From contig NZ_JAFLDT010000026.1 of the NCBI RefSeq assembly GCF_017302315.1, positions 1-45,602 of the forward strand: 45,602 nucleotides of DNA. The letters run 5' to 3'. Position numbers and translations under genes: made by a program. The notes beneath the pieces were generated by a model, which was not told where the DNA came from, did not search any database, and was given only the letters and a program-made list of their open reading frames with translations. Numbering within the stretch: the stretch's first letter is position 1; each line of letters begins with the position of its first letter. The DNA is from Zoogloea sp. GTDB lineage: Bacteria > Pseudomonadota > Gammaproteobacteria > Burkholderiales > Rhodocyclaceae. Positions 24,790 to 31,762 of the stretch are shown piece by piece.

Positions 24790-25416
24790 ATGACACTTCA
24801 ACGCATCATCGCCCTGCTTGTTACAGGAATCCTGCTCACCGGATGCGCCAGTTCAACCCTCAGATCCACTTGGCGCGACGGGACCGACTTGGGTACCACT
24901 CCACGCAAGCTGGTGGTTTTTGTTTCGGTAAAAGACGACAACCTGCGCCGAATGGCAGAGAACCGGGTGCTGCAGTCGATCCCCCCGGGCACCAGCGCCA
25001 CGGCTGGCCACACCCTCAACCTTGACCCGAAGCTTGAAACCGAGGAAGTCCGGGCCCGCCTGAAAGAACAGGGCTTTGATGCTGCCCTGCTCTCCCGACT
25101 GGTGTCTGTAGACAAGTCCCAGACCGTCGTGCCCGCTCAGACCCAATACGCCTACGATCCGATGTTCCGGCGTTTCGGCCCCCGCTTTGGTTCCTTCTAC
25201 AGTTTCTACCCCTACGTCTACACCACGCCGGCCTATACCGTAGATAACACCACGGTGGTCGTCGAAACCCTGCTGTACCGCCTGCCGGAAGGCAAGCCGG
25301 TATGGACAGCAGTCAGTGAAACCCTGAATCCAAGATCATCCGCCCAGGTAGTGGAGGAACTCATCACCCTGGTGGGGGGGAAACTGAAGTCGGAAGGCCT
25401 GCTCCCGTCCCGCTGA
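24790..25416 (+). CDS. conserved lipoprotein of unknown function (DUF4136-like)
   Basis: The 208-residue product starts with a lipoprotein signal, LLVTGILLTGC, with the lipid cysteine at residue 19. The mature domain (STWRDGTDLGTTPRKLVVFVSV near the start, VVETLLYRLPEGKPVWTAVSETLNPRSSAQVVEELITLVGGKL near the end) resembles a group of uncharacterised proteobacterial lipoproteins related to DUF4136. A tyrosine- and phenylalanine-rich stretch lies near residues 125-145. It should sit in the periplasm on the inner or outer membrane; Ala-Ser after the cysteine suggests the outer membrane. It follows imuC by 60 bases and may be co-transcribed, but no functional link is evident. Confidence 0.75.
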   Translation: MTLQRIIALLVTGILLTGCASSTLRSTWRDGTDLGTTPRKLVVFVSVKDDNLRRMAENRVLQSIPPGTSATAGHTLNLDPKLETEEVRARLKEQGFDAALLSRLVSVDKSQTVVPAQTQYAYDPMFRRFGPRFGSFYSFYPYVYTTPAYTVDNTTVVVETLLYRLPEGKPVWTAVSETLNPRSSAQVVEELITLVGGKLKSEGLLPSR

Positions 25417-25459
25417 GCAATCGGGTACCGAACTACCGCACCTGGGGGCAGCGCCACGC

Positions 25460-27622
25460 TCAGCCACCAGCCCCGGCCCGCTCCCTCCGCCGATAGTGGA
25501 TCACCGCCGGTGCCACCACCGCCCCCCCCAGCAAGCCAACCAGAATCAACGGCCAGACCACCGGCCGGTTCCACTCCGCCCGCAGGCGCTGACGCTCGGC
25601 CACATCGATGCGCTGATACTTGAGACTGTTACGGATGATCTTGCCCGGCTTGCGATTGAGCAGCCAGCCATGCTGCAAGGTGTAGGCCTTCTCGTAGAGC
25701 CCCCAAACCCACGGCGCGTCATGCTGCAAAATGCCCAGCATGCGCTCGATGATCGCCTGCCGCTCGGGGCCGTCGGGCATGGCTTTCATGCGTTCGAACA
25801 AGCGGTCGTACTCGGCGTTCTCGTAGTTGGCCGCATTCTCACCCTGACTCTTGACCTTGCCCTGGGCGCCATAAAGCAGGAACAGGAAGTTCTCAGGGTC
25901 CGGATAGTCGGCATTCCACCCCCAGTAAAACAGTTGTGCATTGCCCTTGCGGATCTTGTCCTGGAAGCGGTTGTAATCCGTCGCACGAACCACGAGTTGA
26001 ACATCCAGCTTGCGGAATTGCTTGGAAAGCCAATCTACGGTGGACTTGTCGCCCATGCCACCGCCCGTTGTGTCCAGATTGACCACAAGTGGCTCACCTG
26101 TCCTGGCATCCCGCCCGGCAGGATAGCCCGCCTCGGCCAGCAGGCGTCGGGCCTCCTCAACGGACTTGCGCTGCGGCCGACCATCGACCCAGTCATAAAC
26201 GTGGGGGTTGATCCCCGCCTTGTCGGCGCGGTAACCGAAGATCCCCGGCGGAATCGGATGCATCGCGGGAACGCCCCGACCATTCTGGAAAACAGCAATG
26301 AACTCCTCTTGGTCGATCGCAATCGAGATGGCAAGGCGCAGCTTGCGTGCACGCTCACTGTTGCCTCCCACCACCGGGTCAAGCATGTTGAAACCCATGT
26401 ACATCACGGTCGGCGCCACGGACGTGTTGAGCCTGATTCCCTTGGCGACCATCTCGTCGCTGAGCGTGACGTCACCCTGCCCCCCCATCTGGACCGCCTG
26501 GTCAAAGTTATCCGATGACACCCCCGAGGCGTCGTAATAACCCTGCAGGAACTTGTTCCAGTAGGGAATGCTCTCCTTCTCCCGCGTAAACACCACCTTG
26601 TCGATGAAGGGAAGCGGCTCTCCGCAATCCCTCAACAGTTCGGCCGCCTTGTCGTCTTCCTCCCCCTCGCAGGGATAAGTCTCGCCGTGGTAATTGGGGT
26701 TTCTCACCAACACCATGCGGGCGTTGGGATTGTTTTCCTGCAGCATGTAGGGGCCGGTACCGACCGGCCACCAGTCAAGGGTCAGATTGCGCTCGGCCAT
26801 GCCGGGCTGTGAGAAAAAGCGGTCCACTTCAAAGGGGACCGGCGCAAAGAAAGGCATGGCCAACCAGTAGGGAAACTGGGGATAAGCGCCCTTGATCCGG
26901 ACCCTGTAAGTGTAGCGATCCACCACCTCCACACCGCTCATCGGATAACTGCGCAGATCGATCCAGCCCGGCTTCTCCTTGCTGGCCTTCTCGCCGGCCA
27001 CAAGCAGCGCATGGAGATCCTTCAAGCCGATGATGTAGTCCCCCATCAGCTCAAGCACCGGTGAATGCAGTCTCGGATGGGCCAGACGCTTGATCTGATA
27101 GACGTAGTCCTCGGCAGTCAGCTCTCGCGTACCCGTCAGCGGGAAGTCGCCAAGGTTGCGCTTTCCGGCCAGAGCGTCCGGGCCAAGATCGAGATAGACC
27201 GGCTTTCCGGAACTGTCGGTGGCAAAGGCAGGATGAGGCTGGTAACGGATACCCGGCTGGATCTGAATCTCGTACTCGCTGCGGGCCACCTTCGCCGGGT
27301 CGACATCTGCAGGCAGCAGATGGCCGGTCTCATCGTATTGACGTACGACCGGCATCGCCCGGGCCGTCGCAGTGCCGAGCTGGAACGGTCGCTTGAGGTA
27401 GTGATACTGCAGCGGCGGCTCGTAGATCTGATAGAGGAAAGTCGCCTCATCCTCACTGTAGGACTGCACCGGGTCGAGATGCTTGGGACGCTGGGTGAAG
27501 GCGGAATAAAGAATATTCTCGCCCCGCTCGGCTGCCGGATAGGGATCATTCCAGACCTGGCCACAGCCTGTCGCCATGGTAGCCAGGAGGAAGCTTGCAA
27601 GGTATCGAGTCATCGCGCGCAT
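25460..27622 (-). CDS. ABC-type peptide/solute-binding lipoprotein (family 5), with C-terminal membrane helix
   Basis: This is an extracellular solute-binding protein of the oligopeptide (family 5) type, 720 residues, longer than the usual 500-600. Residues 1-20 form a lipoprotein signal ending ATGC. The family-5 body includes DPVQSYSEDEATFLYQIYEPPLQY, LTAEDYVYQIKRL, VGTGPYMLQENNPNARMVLVRNPNYHGE and FYWGWNADYPDPENFLFLLYG. A C-terminal hydrophobic helix (WPLILVGLLGGAVVAPAVI) with a basic tail is added, so the protein may be held at both ends. No permease or ATPase gene is adjacent. The start is either ATG 27622 or ATG 27613; a GAGG lies 2 or 11 bases before these, which leaves the choice open. 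Confidence 0.87.
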   Translation of the reverse strand: MRAMTRYLASFLLATMATGCGQVWNDPYPAAERGENILYSAFTQRPKHLDPVQSYSEDEATFLYQIYEPPLQYHYLKRPFQLGTATARAMPVVRQYDETGHLLPADVDPAKVARSEYEIQIQPGIRYQPHPAFATDSSGKPVYLDLGPDALAGKRNLGDFPLTGTRELTAEDYVYQIKRLAHPRLHSPVLELMGDYIIGLKDLHALLVAGEKASKEKPGWIDLRSYPMSGVEVVDRYTYRVRIKGAYPQFPYWLAMPFFAPVPFEVDRFFSQPGMAERNLTLDWWPVGTGPYMLQENNPNARMVLVRNPNYHGETYPCEGEEDDKAAELLRDCGEPLPFIDKVVFTREKESIPYWNKFLQGYYDASGVSSDNFDQAVQMGGQGDVTLSDEMVAKGIRLNTSVAPTVMYMGFNMLDPVVGGNSERARKLRLAISIAIDQEEFIAVFQNGRGVPAMHPIPPGIFGYRADKAGINPHVYDWVDGRPQRKSVEEARRLLAEAGYPAGRDARTGEPLVVNLDTTGGGMGDKSTVDWLSKQFRKLDVQLVVRATDYNRFQDKIRKGNAQLFYWGWNADYPDPENFLFLLYGAQGKVKSQGENAANYENAEYDRLFERMKAMPDGPERQAIIERMLGILQHDAPWVWGLYEKAYTLQHGWLLNRKPGKIIRNSLKYQRIDVAERQRLRAEWNRPVVWPLILVGLLGGAVVAPAVIHYRRRERAGAGG

Positions 27623-27682
27623 GTCCTCAGTCTACCGGATGTGCTGAAATCCGCGACAACACGCGCCCGAGAAAGCATCCGT

Positions 27683-27688
27683 TATAAT
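27683..27688 (+). promoter_or_regulatory. -10 element of fabI
   Basis: A perfect TATAAT lies 29 bases before the fabI start. I find no convincing -35 at 16-18 bases upstream. Confidence 0.55.
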
Positions 27689-27717
27689 TAAAGGGTTATT
27701 CACTGGAGACACCTTAC

Positions 27718-28512
27718 ATGGGCTTTCTCGCCGGCAAACGCATTCTGATCACCGGATTGCTGTCAAACCGCTCGATCTCCTACGGGATCGCAAAAGCCAT
27801 GCACCGGGAAGGTGCCGAACTCGCCTTCACCTACCAGAACGAACGCTTTCAGGAACGTGTCACCAAAATGGCTGCCGAATTCGGCAGTACGCAGGTTTAT
27901 CCCTGCGACGTGCAGAGCGACGACGAAATTGCCAGTCTCTTCGATCGGCTCGGCCAGCAATGGGATGGTCTCGATGCGCTTGTTCATTCGATCGCCTTCG
28001 CTCCGAGTGAGGCGCTGGAAGGCGACTTCCTCGACAGCGCAAGCCGCGAAGCCTTTCGCATTGCCCATGAGGTCAGCGCCTACAGTTTTCCCGCCCTTGC
28101 CAAGGCAGCCCGCCCGATGATGAAGGGTCGCAATGGCTGCATGCTGACCATGTCCTACCTCGGTGCTGAACGCACCATGCCCAACTACAACATCATGGGC
28201 CTTGCAAAAGCCAGCCTCGAAGCAGCTGTGCGCTACATGGCCGTCAGCCTCGGCCCCGAAGGCACGCGCGTCAATGCCGTATCTGCCGGCCCGATCAAGA
28301 CCCTCGCAGCCTCCGGCATTGGCAGCTTTGGCAAATTGCTGGCCTTCAACGAGCGCAATGCACCACTGCGCCGCAATGTCACCATCGAGGAAGTCGGTAA
28401 TGCCGCGGCTTTCCTGTGCTCCAGCCTCGCCAGTGGCATTACCGGCGAAATCATGTACGTGGATGGCGGCTTCAACATCACGGCACTCGGCAACCCCGAC
28501 CAAGGTAGCTGA
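27718..28512 (+). CDS. fabI: enoyl-[acyl-carrier-protein] reductase (NADH), FabI
   Basis: FabI performs the last reduction of each fatty-acid elongation cycle, trans-2-enoyl-ACP to acyl-ACP with NADH, and is the target of triclosan. The 264-residue short-chain dehydrogenase fold has the nucleotide-binding [13 protein letters not shown] near residue 13 and catalytic Tyr157 and Lys164 (YNIMGLAK), with Tyr147 in SYLGAER. The residue matching E. coli Gly93 in the triclosan pocket is Ala94 (HSIAFAP). GGAGAC lies 8 bases before the ATG. The gene has its own TATAAT and a bidirectional terminator shared with ppiD, so it is a single-gene unit. Confidence 0.96.
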   Translation: MGFLAGKRILITGLLSNRSISYGIAKAMHREGAELAFTYQNERFQERVTKMAAEFGSTQVYPCDVQSDDEIASLFDRLGQQWDGLDALVHSIAFAPSEALEGDFLDSASREAFRIAHEVSAYSFPALAKAARPMMKGRNGCMLTMSYLGAERTMPNYNIMGLAKASLEAAVRYMAVSLGPEGTRVNAVSAGPIKTLAASGIGSFGKLLAFNERNAPLRRNVTIEEVGNAAAFLCSSLASGITGEIMYVDGGFNITALGNPDQGS

Positions 28513-28559
28513 GCGGGATTCCGTGACTTCCGAAATGCGCCTGCGCTAGGCGCACAAGT

Positions 28560-28597
28560 CAAAAAAATGGCCCCGGATCAACCGGGGCCTTTTTTTG
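28560..28597 (+). terminator. bidirectional terminator between fabI and ppiD
   Basis: An 8-bp GC stem (28569-28576 with 28582-28589) is flanked by a run of A on the left and seven T on the right. It can end both the plus-strand fabI transcript and the minus-strand ppiD transcript. Confidence 0.92.
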
Positions 28598-28609
28598 ATG
28601 CCATGCCAA

Positions 28610-30517
28610 TCACTTGTCCTTGGTGCTCTCCAGCATGGCCGCGTTGACCGTCACGCCATGGCGCTTGCGCAGTACCGACAGATAGGCCGCAAAGTCCTGC
28701 TCGGCCTGCAGGCGTGCATATTGCTGCTTGATGGCCTGAAGACGGGGATCGTCGGCCCCCGCCGCGGTCGGGCGGGTAATCTTCTCGACACGAAAGACCA
28801 CGTAACCCATGCCGGGAAGCTTTGCGCCCGCGTAGCTTGGCAACTTGTCAGCAGGAGCCCGGAAGATCGTCCGCAGGATCTCGGGCGGGAAACCCTGCTC
28901 CATCCGCTTGACCGGACGGGAAGCCCCCCACTCGAGAGGCACTGCGTCCCCCTTGGCGAGCTGAGCCAGCTTCTTCTCGCCATCCTTTTCGGCAAGCACG
29001 GCGGCCTCTTCCTGGACAAGCATCTTCTCGATATCGGCACGGACCTCGTCAAACGGGCGCAAGGCGGCAGGCTTGGACTCAAGGACTCTGGCCGCAACGA
29101 GAACGCCCTTGCCCACATCAACAGCATCGGTATTACGTTTGTTCTTCAGTGAGTCATCGGAAAACACAGCCGCGACAAGCTTTTCGTTGTCGAAGGGCGC
29201 AGGCGCCTTGCCATTTCGCGCAAACCAACCACTGGTCTGAACCGCAAGCTTGTACTTCTCCGCAGCGGGCTTGAGGCTGTCCGCCTGCTCATACACCATG
29301 TTGGTGAAGCCTTCCGCCAACTCCGCAAACTTGCGGCCGGCCTCGACCTTTTTGAGCTCGGCCGCGAGCTCGTTGCGGACATCCTCGAAAGGCCGGACCT
29401 GCTCCGCCTTTACCCCAGCAAGCTTGATGATGTGGAATCCAAAATCCGACTGCACCACCCCCGACACGTCTCCCTCTTTGGCCAGACCGAAAGCCGCCTC
29501 CTCGAATGGCTTGACCATTGCGCCACGTCCGAAGAAGCCCAGGTCACCGCCTCTCTCGGCAGAACCCGGATCCTGCGAGTTCTCCTTGGCAAGCTTGGCA
29601 AAATCAGCCGGGCTGGCCTTCACCTTCACGAGCAGACCTTCAATCTTCTCCCGGGCGGCCTTGAGTTCGGCCTCACCAGCATCCTTGCGGGCCTGAATCA
29701 GAATATGGCTGACACGCCGCTCCTCGCCTTGCCGGAAGCGCTCCGGATGGGCGTCGTACTCCTTGCGCAAATCCGCGTCGCTCAAACTCAATTGCCCGGC
29801 AAGTGCCTCCTGGCTGAGCACCAGATACTCAACACGAACCTGGGCGGGAATCTCGAACCGACTACGGTTGGTGTCGTAGAACTTCTGAGCCGCCCCATCG
29901 GCCAGTTTGACGGAAGCAGCATATTGCTGGGCACCAAGGCGGACTTCGCTGACCTGACGCTCCTCGAACTGAACAGCGAAAACGCGTTCAGCGGAGGCCC
30001 CTGAAACAATCGTCCCCTCGGCAACCGCAGCAACAACCTGCTTCAGCGCAAGATCGTTGCGAAGACGGGTCTCAAACGTCGGCTGGCCCATGCCCTGAGC
30101 CTTGAGAACTGCCTCATAACGCGGCAGGGAGAACTGACCGTTCTCCTGAAATGCAGGAATGCCCGCAATCGTCTCCCGCATCTGCTGATCAGAAACGCTC
30201 AGACGCCGTTGAGCGGCATCCAGAGCGAGCAGACGCTGGTTGATCAGATTGTCCAGAACAGCCTTGCGCGCCTCGACCGTCTCCAGTATCGCCGGATTGA
30301 AGTTCTCGCCCATCGCGGTGCGCAGTCGCTCCTGCTGCTCGCGCATGGCCTGCTGGAAGTCCAGCTGGGAAACGGGAGTGCCACCAACCGAAGCCAACTC
30401 GCCACCACTGCCCGCATTCTTGACGTAGGAATCAACACCCCAGAAAGCGAAAGGAAGCGTGATGAGAAGCAGGAAGATCTGAACAATCCTCTTGTTGTTG
30501 CGTACGGCGTCAAACAT
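28610..30517 (-). CDS. ppiD: membrane-anchored periplasmic peptidyl-prolyl isomerase/chaperone PpiD
   Basis: PpiD is held in the inner membrane by one N-terminal helix and helps newly exported proteins fold at the Sec translocon. The 635-residue product starts [13 protein letters not shown], followed by a membrane helix (about 11-31), a SurA-like N-domain (about 35-230), a parvulin domain (about 258-360, with [10 protein letters not shown] and the ...[21 protein letters not shown] segment) and a C-terminal SurA-like part. ATG 30517 is chosen for its GAGG 7 bases upstream and because the helix then comes early; a longer frame to 30571 lacks this. It is the last member of the tig-to-ppiD quality-control block. 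Confidence 0.93.
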   Translation of the reverse strand: MFDAVRNNKRIVQIFLLLITLPFAFWGVDSYVKNAGSGGELASVGGTPVSQLDFQQAMREQQERLRTAMGENFNPAILETVEARKAVLDNLINQRLLALDAAQRRLSVSDQQMRETIAGIPAFQENGQFSLPRYEAVLKAQGMGQPTFETRLRNDLALKQVVAAVAEGTIVSGASAERVFAVQFEERQVSEVRLGAQQYAASVKLADGAAQKFYDTNRSRFEIPAQVRVEYLVLSQEALAGQLSLSDADLRKEYDAHPERFRQGEERRVSHILIQARKDAGEAELKAAREKIEGLLVKVKASPADFAKLAKENSQDPGSAERGGDLGFFGRGAMVKPFEEAAFGLAKEGDVSGVVQSDFGFHIIKLAGVKAEQVRPFEDVRNELAAELKKVEAGRKFAELAEGFTNMVYEQADSLKPAAEKYKLAVQTSGWFARNGKAPAPFDNEKLVAAVFSDDSLKNKRNTDAVDVGKGVLVAARVLESKPAALRPFDEVRADIEKMLVQEEAAVLAEKDGEKKLAQLAKGDAVPLEWGASRPVKRMEQGFPPEILRTIFRAPADKLPSYAGAKLPGMGYVVFRVEKITRPTAAGADDPRLQAIKQQYARLQAEQDFAAYLSVLRKRHGVTVNAAMLESTKDK

Positions 30518-30569
30518 GCTGGATCCTCGGTTGCTGCATACGGCGGATGAACTATTGAACGACAAATGC

Positions 30570-30594
30570 AAAAAAGGCGAACTTGCGTTCGCCT
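30570..30594 (-). terminator. minus-strand terminator upstream of ppiD
   Basis: AGGCGAAC/GTTCGCCT forms a perfect 8-bp stem (30575-30582 with 30587-30594) with loop TTGC. Read on the minus strand it ends in six T. It lies about 50 bases before the ppiD start, separating ppiD from the tRNA transcript. Confidence 0.8.
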
Positions 30595-30791
30595 AATGAA
30601 GTGCGACAGCTATTCAAGCGCCGCTCTGCTGCCAGGTCAATTCACGCACCCTGATCGCAGCCGGCTTCCCGATCCAAAGCCGCACGATCAAAGCGACGGA
30701 AGTCTACCTGCTGCCGGATTGACGAACAAGTCCTGCAGCCAAGTCCGGAACACATCAAGATAAACCACGACATTCAACGCCATGGGCGACA

Positions 30792-30825
30792 ACAAAAAAA
30801 GGCCACATCTGCGGCCTCTTTTTTT
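30792..30825 (-). terminator. terminator of the tRNA-Val/tRNA-Asp transcript
   Basis: A short GGCC-based stem (30801-30804 with 30813-30816) is flanked by runs of A and T on both sides, so it can work in either direction. It begins 18 bases after the 3' end of tRNA-Asp. Confidence 0.65.
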
Positions 30826-30843
30826 GACATCAAACACTTGAAT

Positions 30844-30920
30844 TGGCGGAGTGGACGGGACTCGAACCCGCGACCCCCGGCGTGACAGGCCGGTATTCTA
30901 ACCAACTGAACTACCACTCC
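30844..30920 (-). tRNA. tRNA-Asp (GTC)
   Basis: The 77-base gene has acceptor arms GGAGTGG and CCACTCC, the anticodon loop CTGTCAC with anticodon GTC, TTCGAGTC in the T arm, discriminator G and an encoded CCA. Confidence 0.96.
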
Positions 30921-30946
30921 AAACTGACCAGCCACCTGAATCAAGG

Positions 30947-31022
30947 TGGTGGGTGCTGACGGGGTCGAACCGCCGACATTCGCCTTGTAAGGGCGACGCT
31001 CTACCAACTGAGCTAAGCACCC
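30947..31022 (-). tRNA. tRNA-Val (TAC)
   Basis: The 76-base gene has acceptor arms GGGTGCT and AGCACCC, the anticodon loop CTTACAA with anticodon TAC, TTCGACCC in the T arm, discriminator A and an encoded CCA. Only 26 bases separate it from tRNA-Asp, so they share a transcript. Confidence 0.96.
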
Positions 31023-31062
31023 GATCATTTCGCTGGAGAGAACCAGCGAAATCAACAGCCAA

Positions 31063-31335
31063 TTAGTTTAGCGCATCTTTAAGCGCTTTGCCAGGTCTGA
31101 ATTTAGGAATTTTTGCTGACTTGATCTTGATTGTTGCGCCGGTACGCGGATTGCGCCCCGCACGCGCAGCGCGCTTGCCCACATGAAACGTTCCGAACCC
31201 TACCAAGGTCACGGTTCCCCCCTTCTTCAGGGTCTGCTTCACCGCCGCCACCGCCGCATCAAGTGCTCGCCCTGCTGCTGCCTTGGAAATCTCGGCTTCT
31301 GCCGCAATCTGATCAATCAACTCGGATTTATTCAT
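31063..31335 (-). CDS. hupB: DNA-binding protein HU (beta type)
   Basis: HU is an abundant dimeric nucleoid protein that bends DNA. The 90-residue product is a textbook [29 protein letters not shown], the [28 protein letters not shown] beta-arm with its proline at the tip, and the [20 protein letters not shown] end. It lies downstream of lon and upstream of ppiD, as hupB does in E. coli. A strong promoter (31438-31467) gives a leader of about 95 bases with GAGGGGGCGAG before the ATG. A perfect 10-bp hairpin without T tail (31027-31052) lies between its stop and tRNA-Val, so some read-through into the tRNAs is likely. Confidence 0.97.
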   Translation of the reverse strand: MNKSELIDQIAAEAEISKAAAGRALDAAVAAVKQTLKKGGTVTLVGFGTFHVGKRAARAGRNPRTGATIKIKSAKIPKFRPGKALKDALN

Positions 31336-31437
31336 ACTCGCCCCCTCGTTATGGAAATTGACAAACAGGACACTCCGACATCAACCGCCAAAAAAACCGA
31401 ACGTCTTTCAAGACACGCAAAGGCCACTGATGGTCTT

Positions 31438-31467
31438 TATATAACGCGCTAAAAAACGGGATGTCAA
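31438..31467 (-). promoter_or_regulatory. sigma-70 promoter of hupB
   Basis: On the minus strand a perfect TTGACA (31467-31462) is followed after 18 bases by TATATA (31443-31438). It points at hupB and should start transcription near 31431. Confidence 0.75.
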
Positions 31468-31524
31468 GGAACCGAGTCGCACCGAATGGGCGAAAAGAAG
31501 CACTCCCGCGATGAGAAAGCCCTG

Positions 31525-31549
31525 AAAAAAGCCCGCATACGCGGGCTTT
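31525..31549 (-). terminator. terminator of the tRNA-Arg gene
   Basis: AAAGCCCGC (31528-31536) pairs with GCGGGCTTT (31541-31549) across loop ATAC. Read on the minus strand it ends in six T, about 33 bases after tRNA-Arg. Confidence 0.85.
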
Positions 31550-31581
31550 CAGTCATCGCAGCAGGGAAACAGGAAACCGAC

Positions 31582-31656
31582 TGGTCCCCCCGACAGGAAT
31601 CGAACCTGTATCTAGCGCTTAGGAGGCGCTCGTTCTATCCATTGAACTACGGAGAG
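31582..31656 (-). tRNA. tRNA-Arg (CCT)
   Basis: The 75-base gene has anticodon loop CTCCTAA (anticodon CCT), D arm GTTC/GAAC, T arm with TTCGATTC, discriminator A and an encoded CCA. The acceptor stem pairs CTCTCCG with CGGGGGG, so it includes a C1-G72 pair and two G-T pairs, weaker and less usual than the common G1-C72 form. Confidence 0.9.
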
Positions 31657-31667
31657 CGAAGCGCGGC

Positions 31668-31697
31668 ATTCTAACTGCGCAACAAACAGAATGCCAT
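31668..31697 (-). promoter_or_regulatory. probable promoter of tRNA-Arg
   Basis: A -10 TAGAAT (31673-31668, minus strand) lies 12 bases before the tRNA, with a weak TGGCAT 18 bases further upstream. The GC-rich stretch after the -10 is typical of stable-RNA promoters. Confidence 0.45.
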
Positions 31698-31718
31698 GAT
31701 CACGTACCCATGCACAGC

Positions 31719-31746
31719 GAAAAGCCGGCAGATCTGCCGGCTTTTC
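31719..31746 (-). terminator. rho-independent terminator of lon
   Basis: A 26-base perfect palindrome (31720-31745) has a GC core and A4/T4 ends. It begins 17 bases after the lon stop on the minus strand. Confidence 0.88.
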
Positions 31747-31762
31747 GGATCAACAACGGGTT

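Larger units (their letters stand above)
30518..30843. other. 326-base stretch between ppiD and tRNA-Asp
   Basis: The gap holds two minus-strand terminator hairpins, at 30570-30594 and 30792-30825. A 31-codon frame lies between them (30688-30783) with no ribosome site. I see no recognisable gene. Confidence 0.6.

Noticed and set aside
30688-30783. 31-codon minus-strand frame (MALNVVVYLDVFRTWLQ...) between the tRNA terminator and ppiD
   Set aside because: It has no ribosome site, starts right after a terminator, and shows no recognisable motif.
31027-31052. Perfect 10-bp hairpin between hupB and tRNA-Val taken as a terminator
   Set aside because: There is no T tract on either strand, so I treat it as a possible processing or pause hairpin only.
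31486-31674. 62-codon plus-strand frame
   Set aside because: It runs through the tRNA-Arg gene and its terminator.
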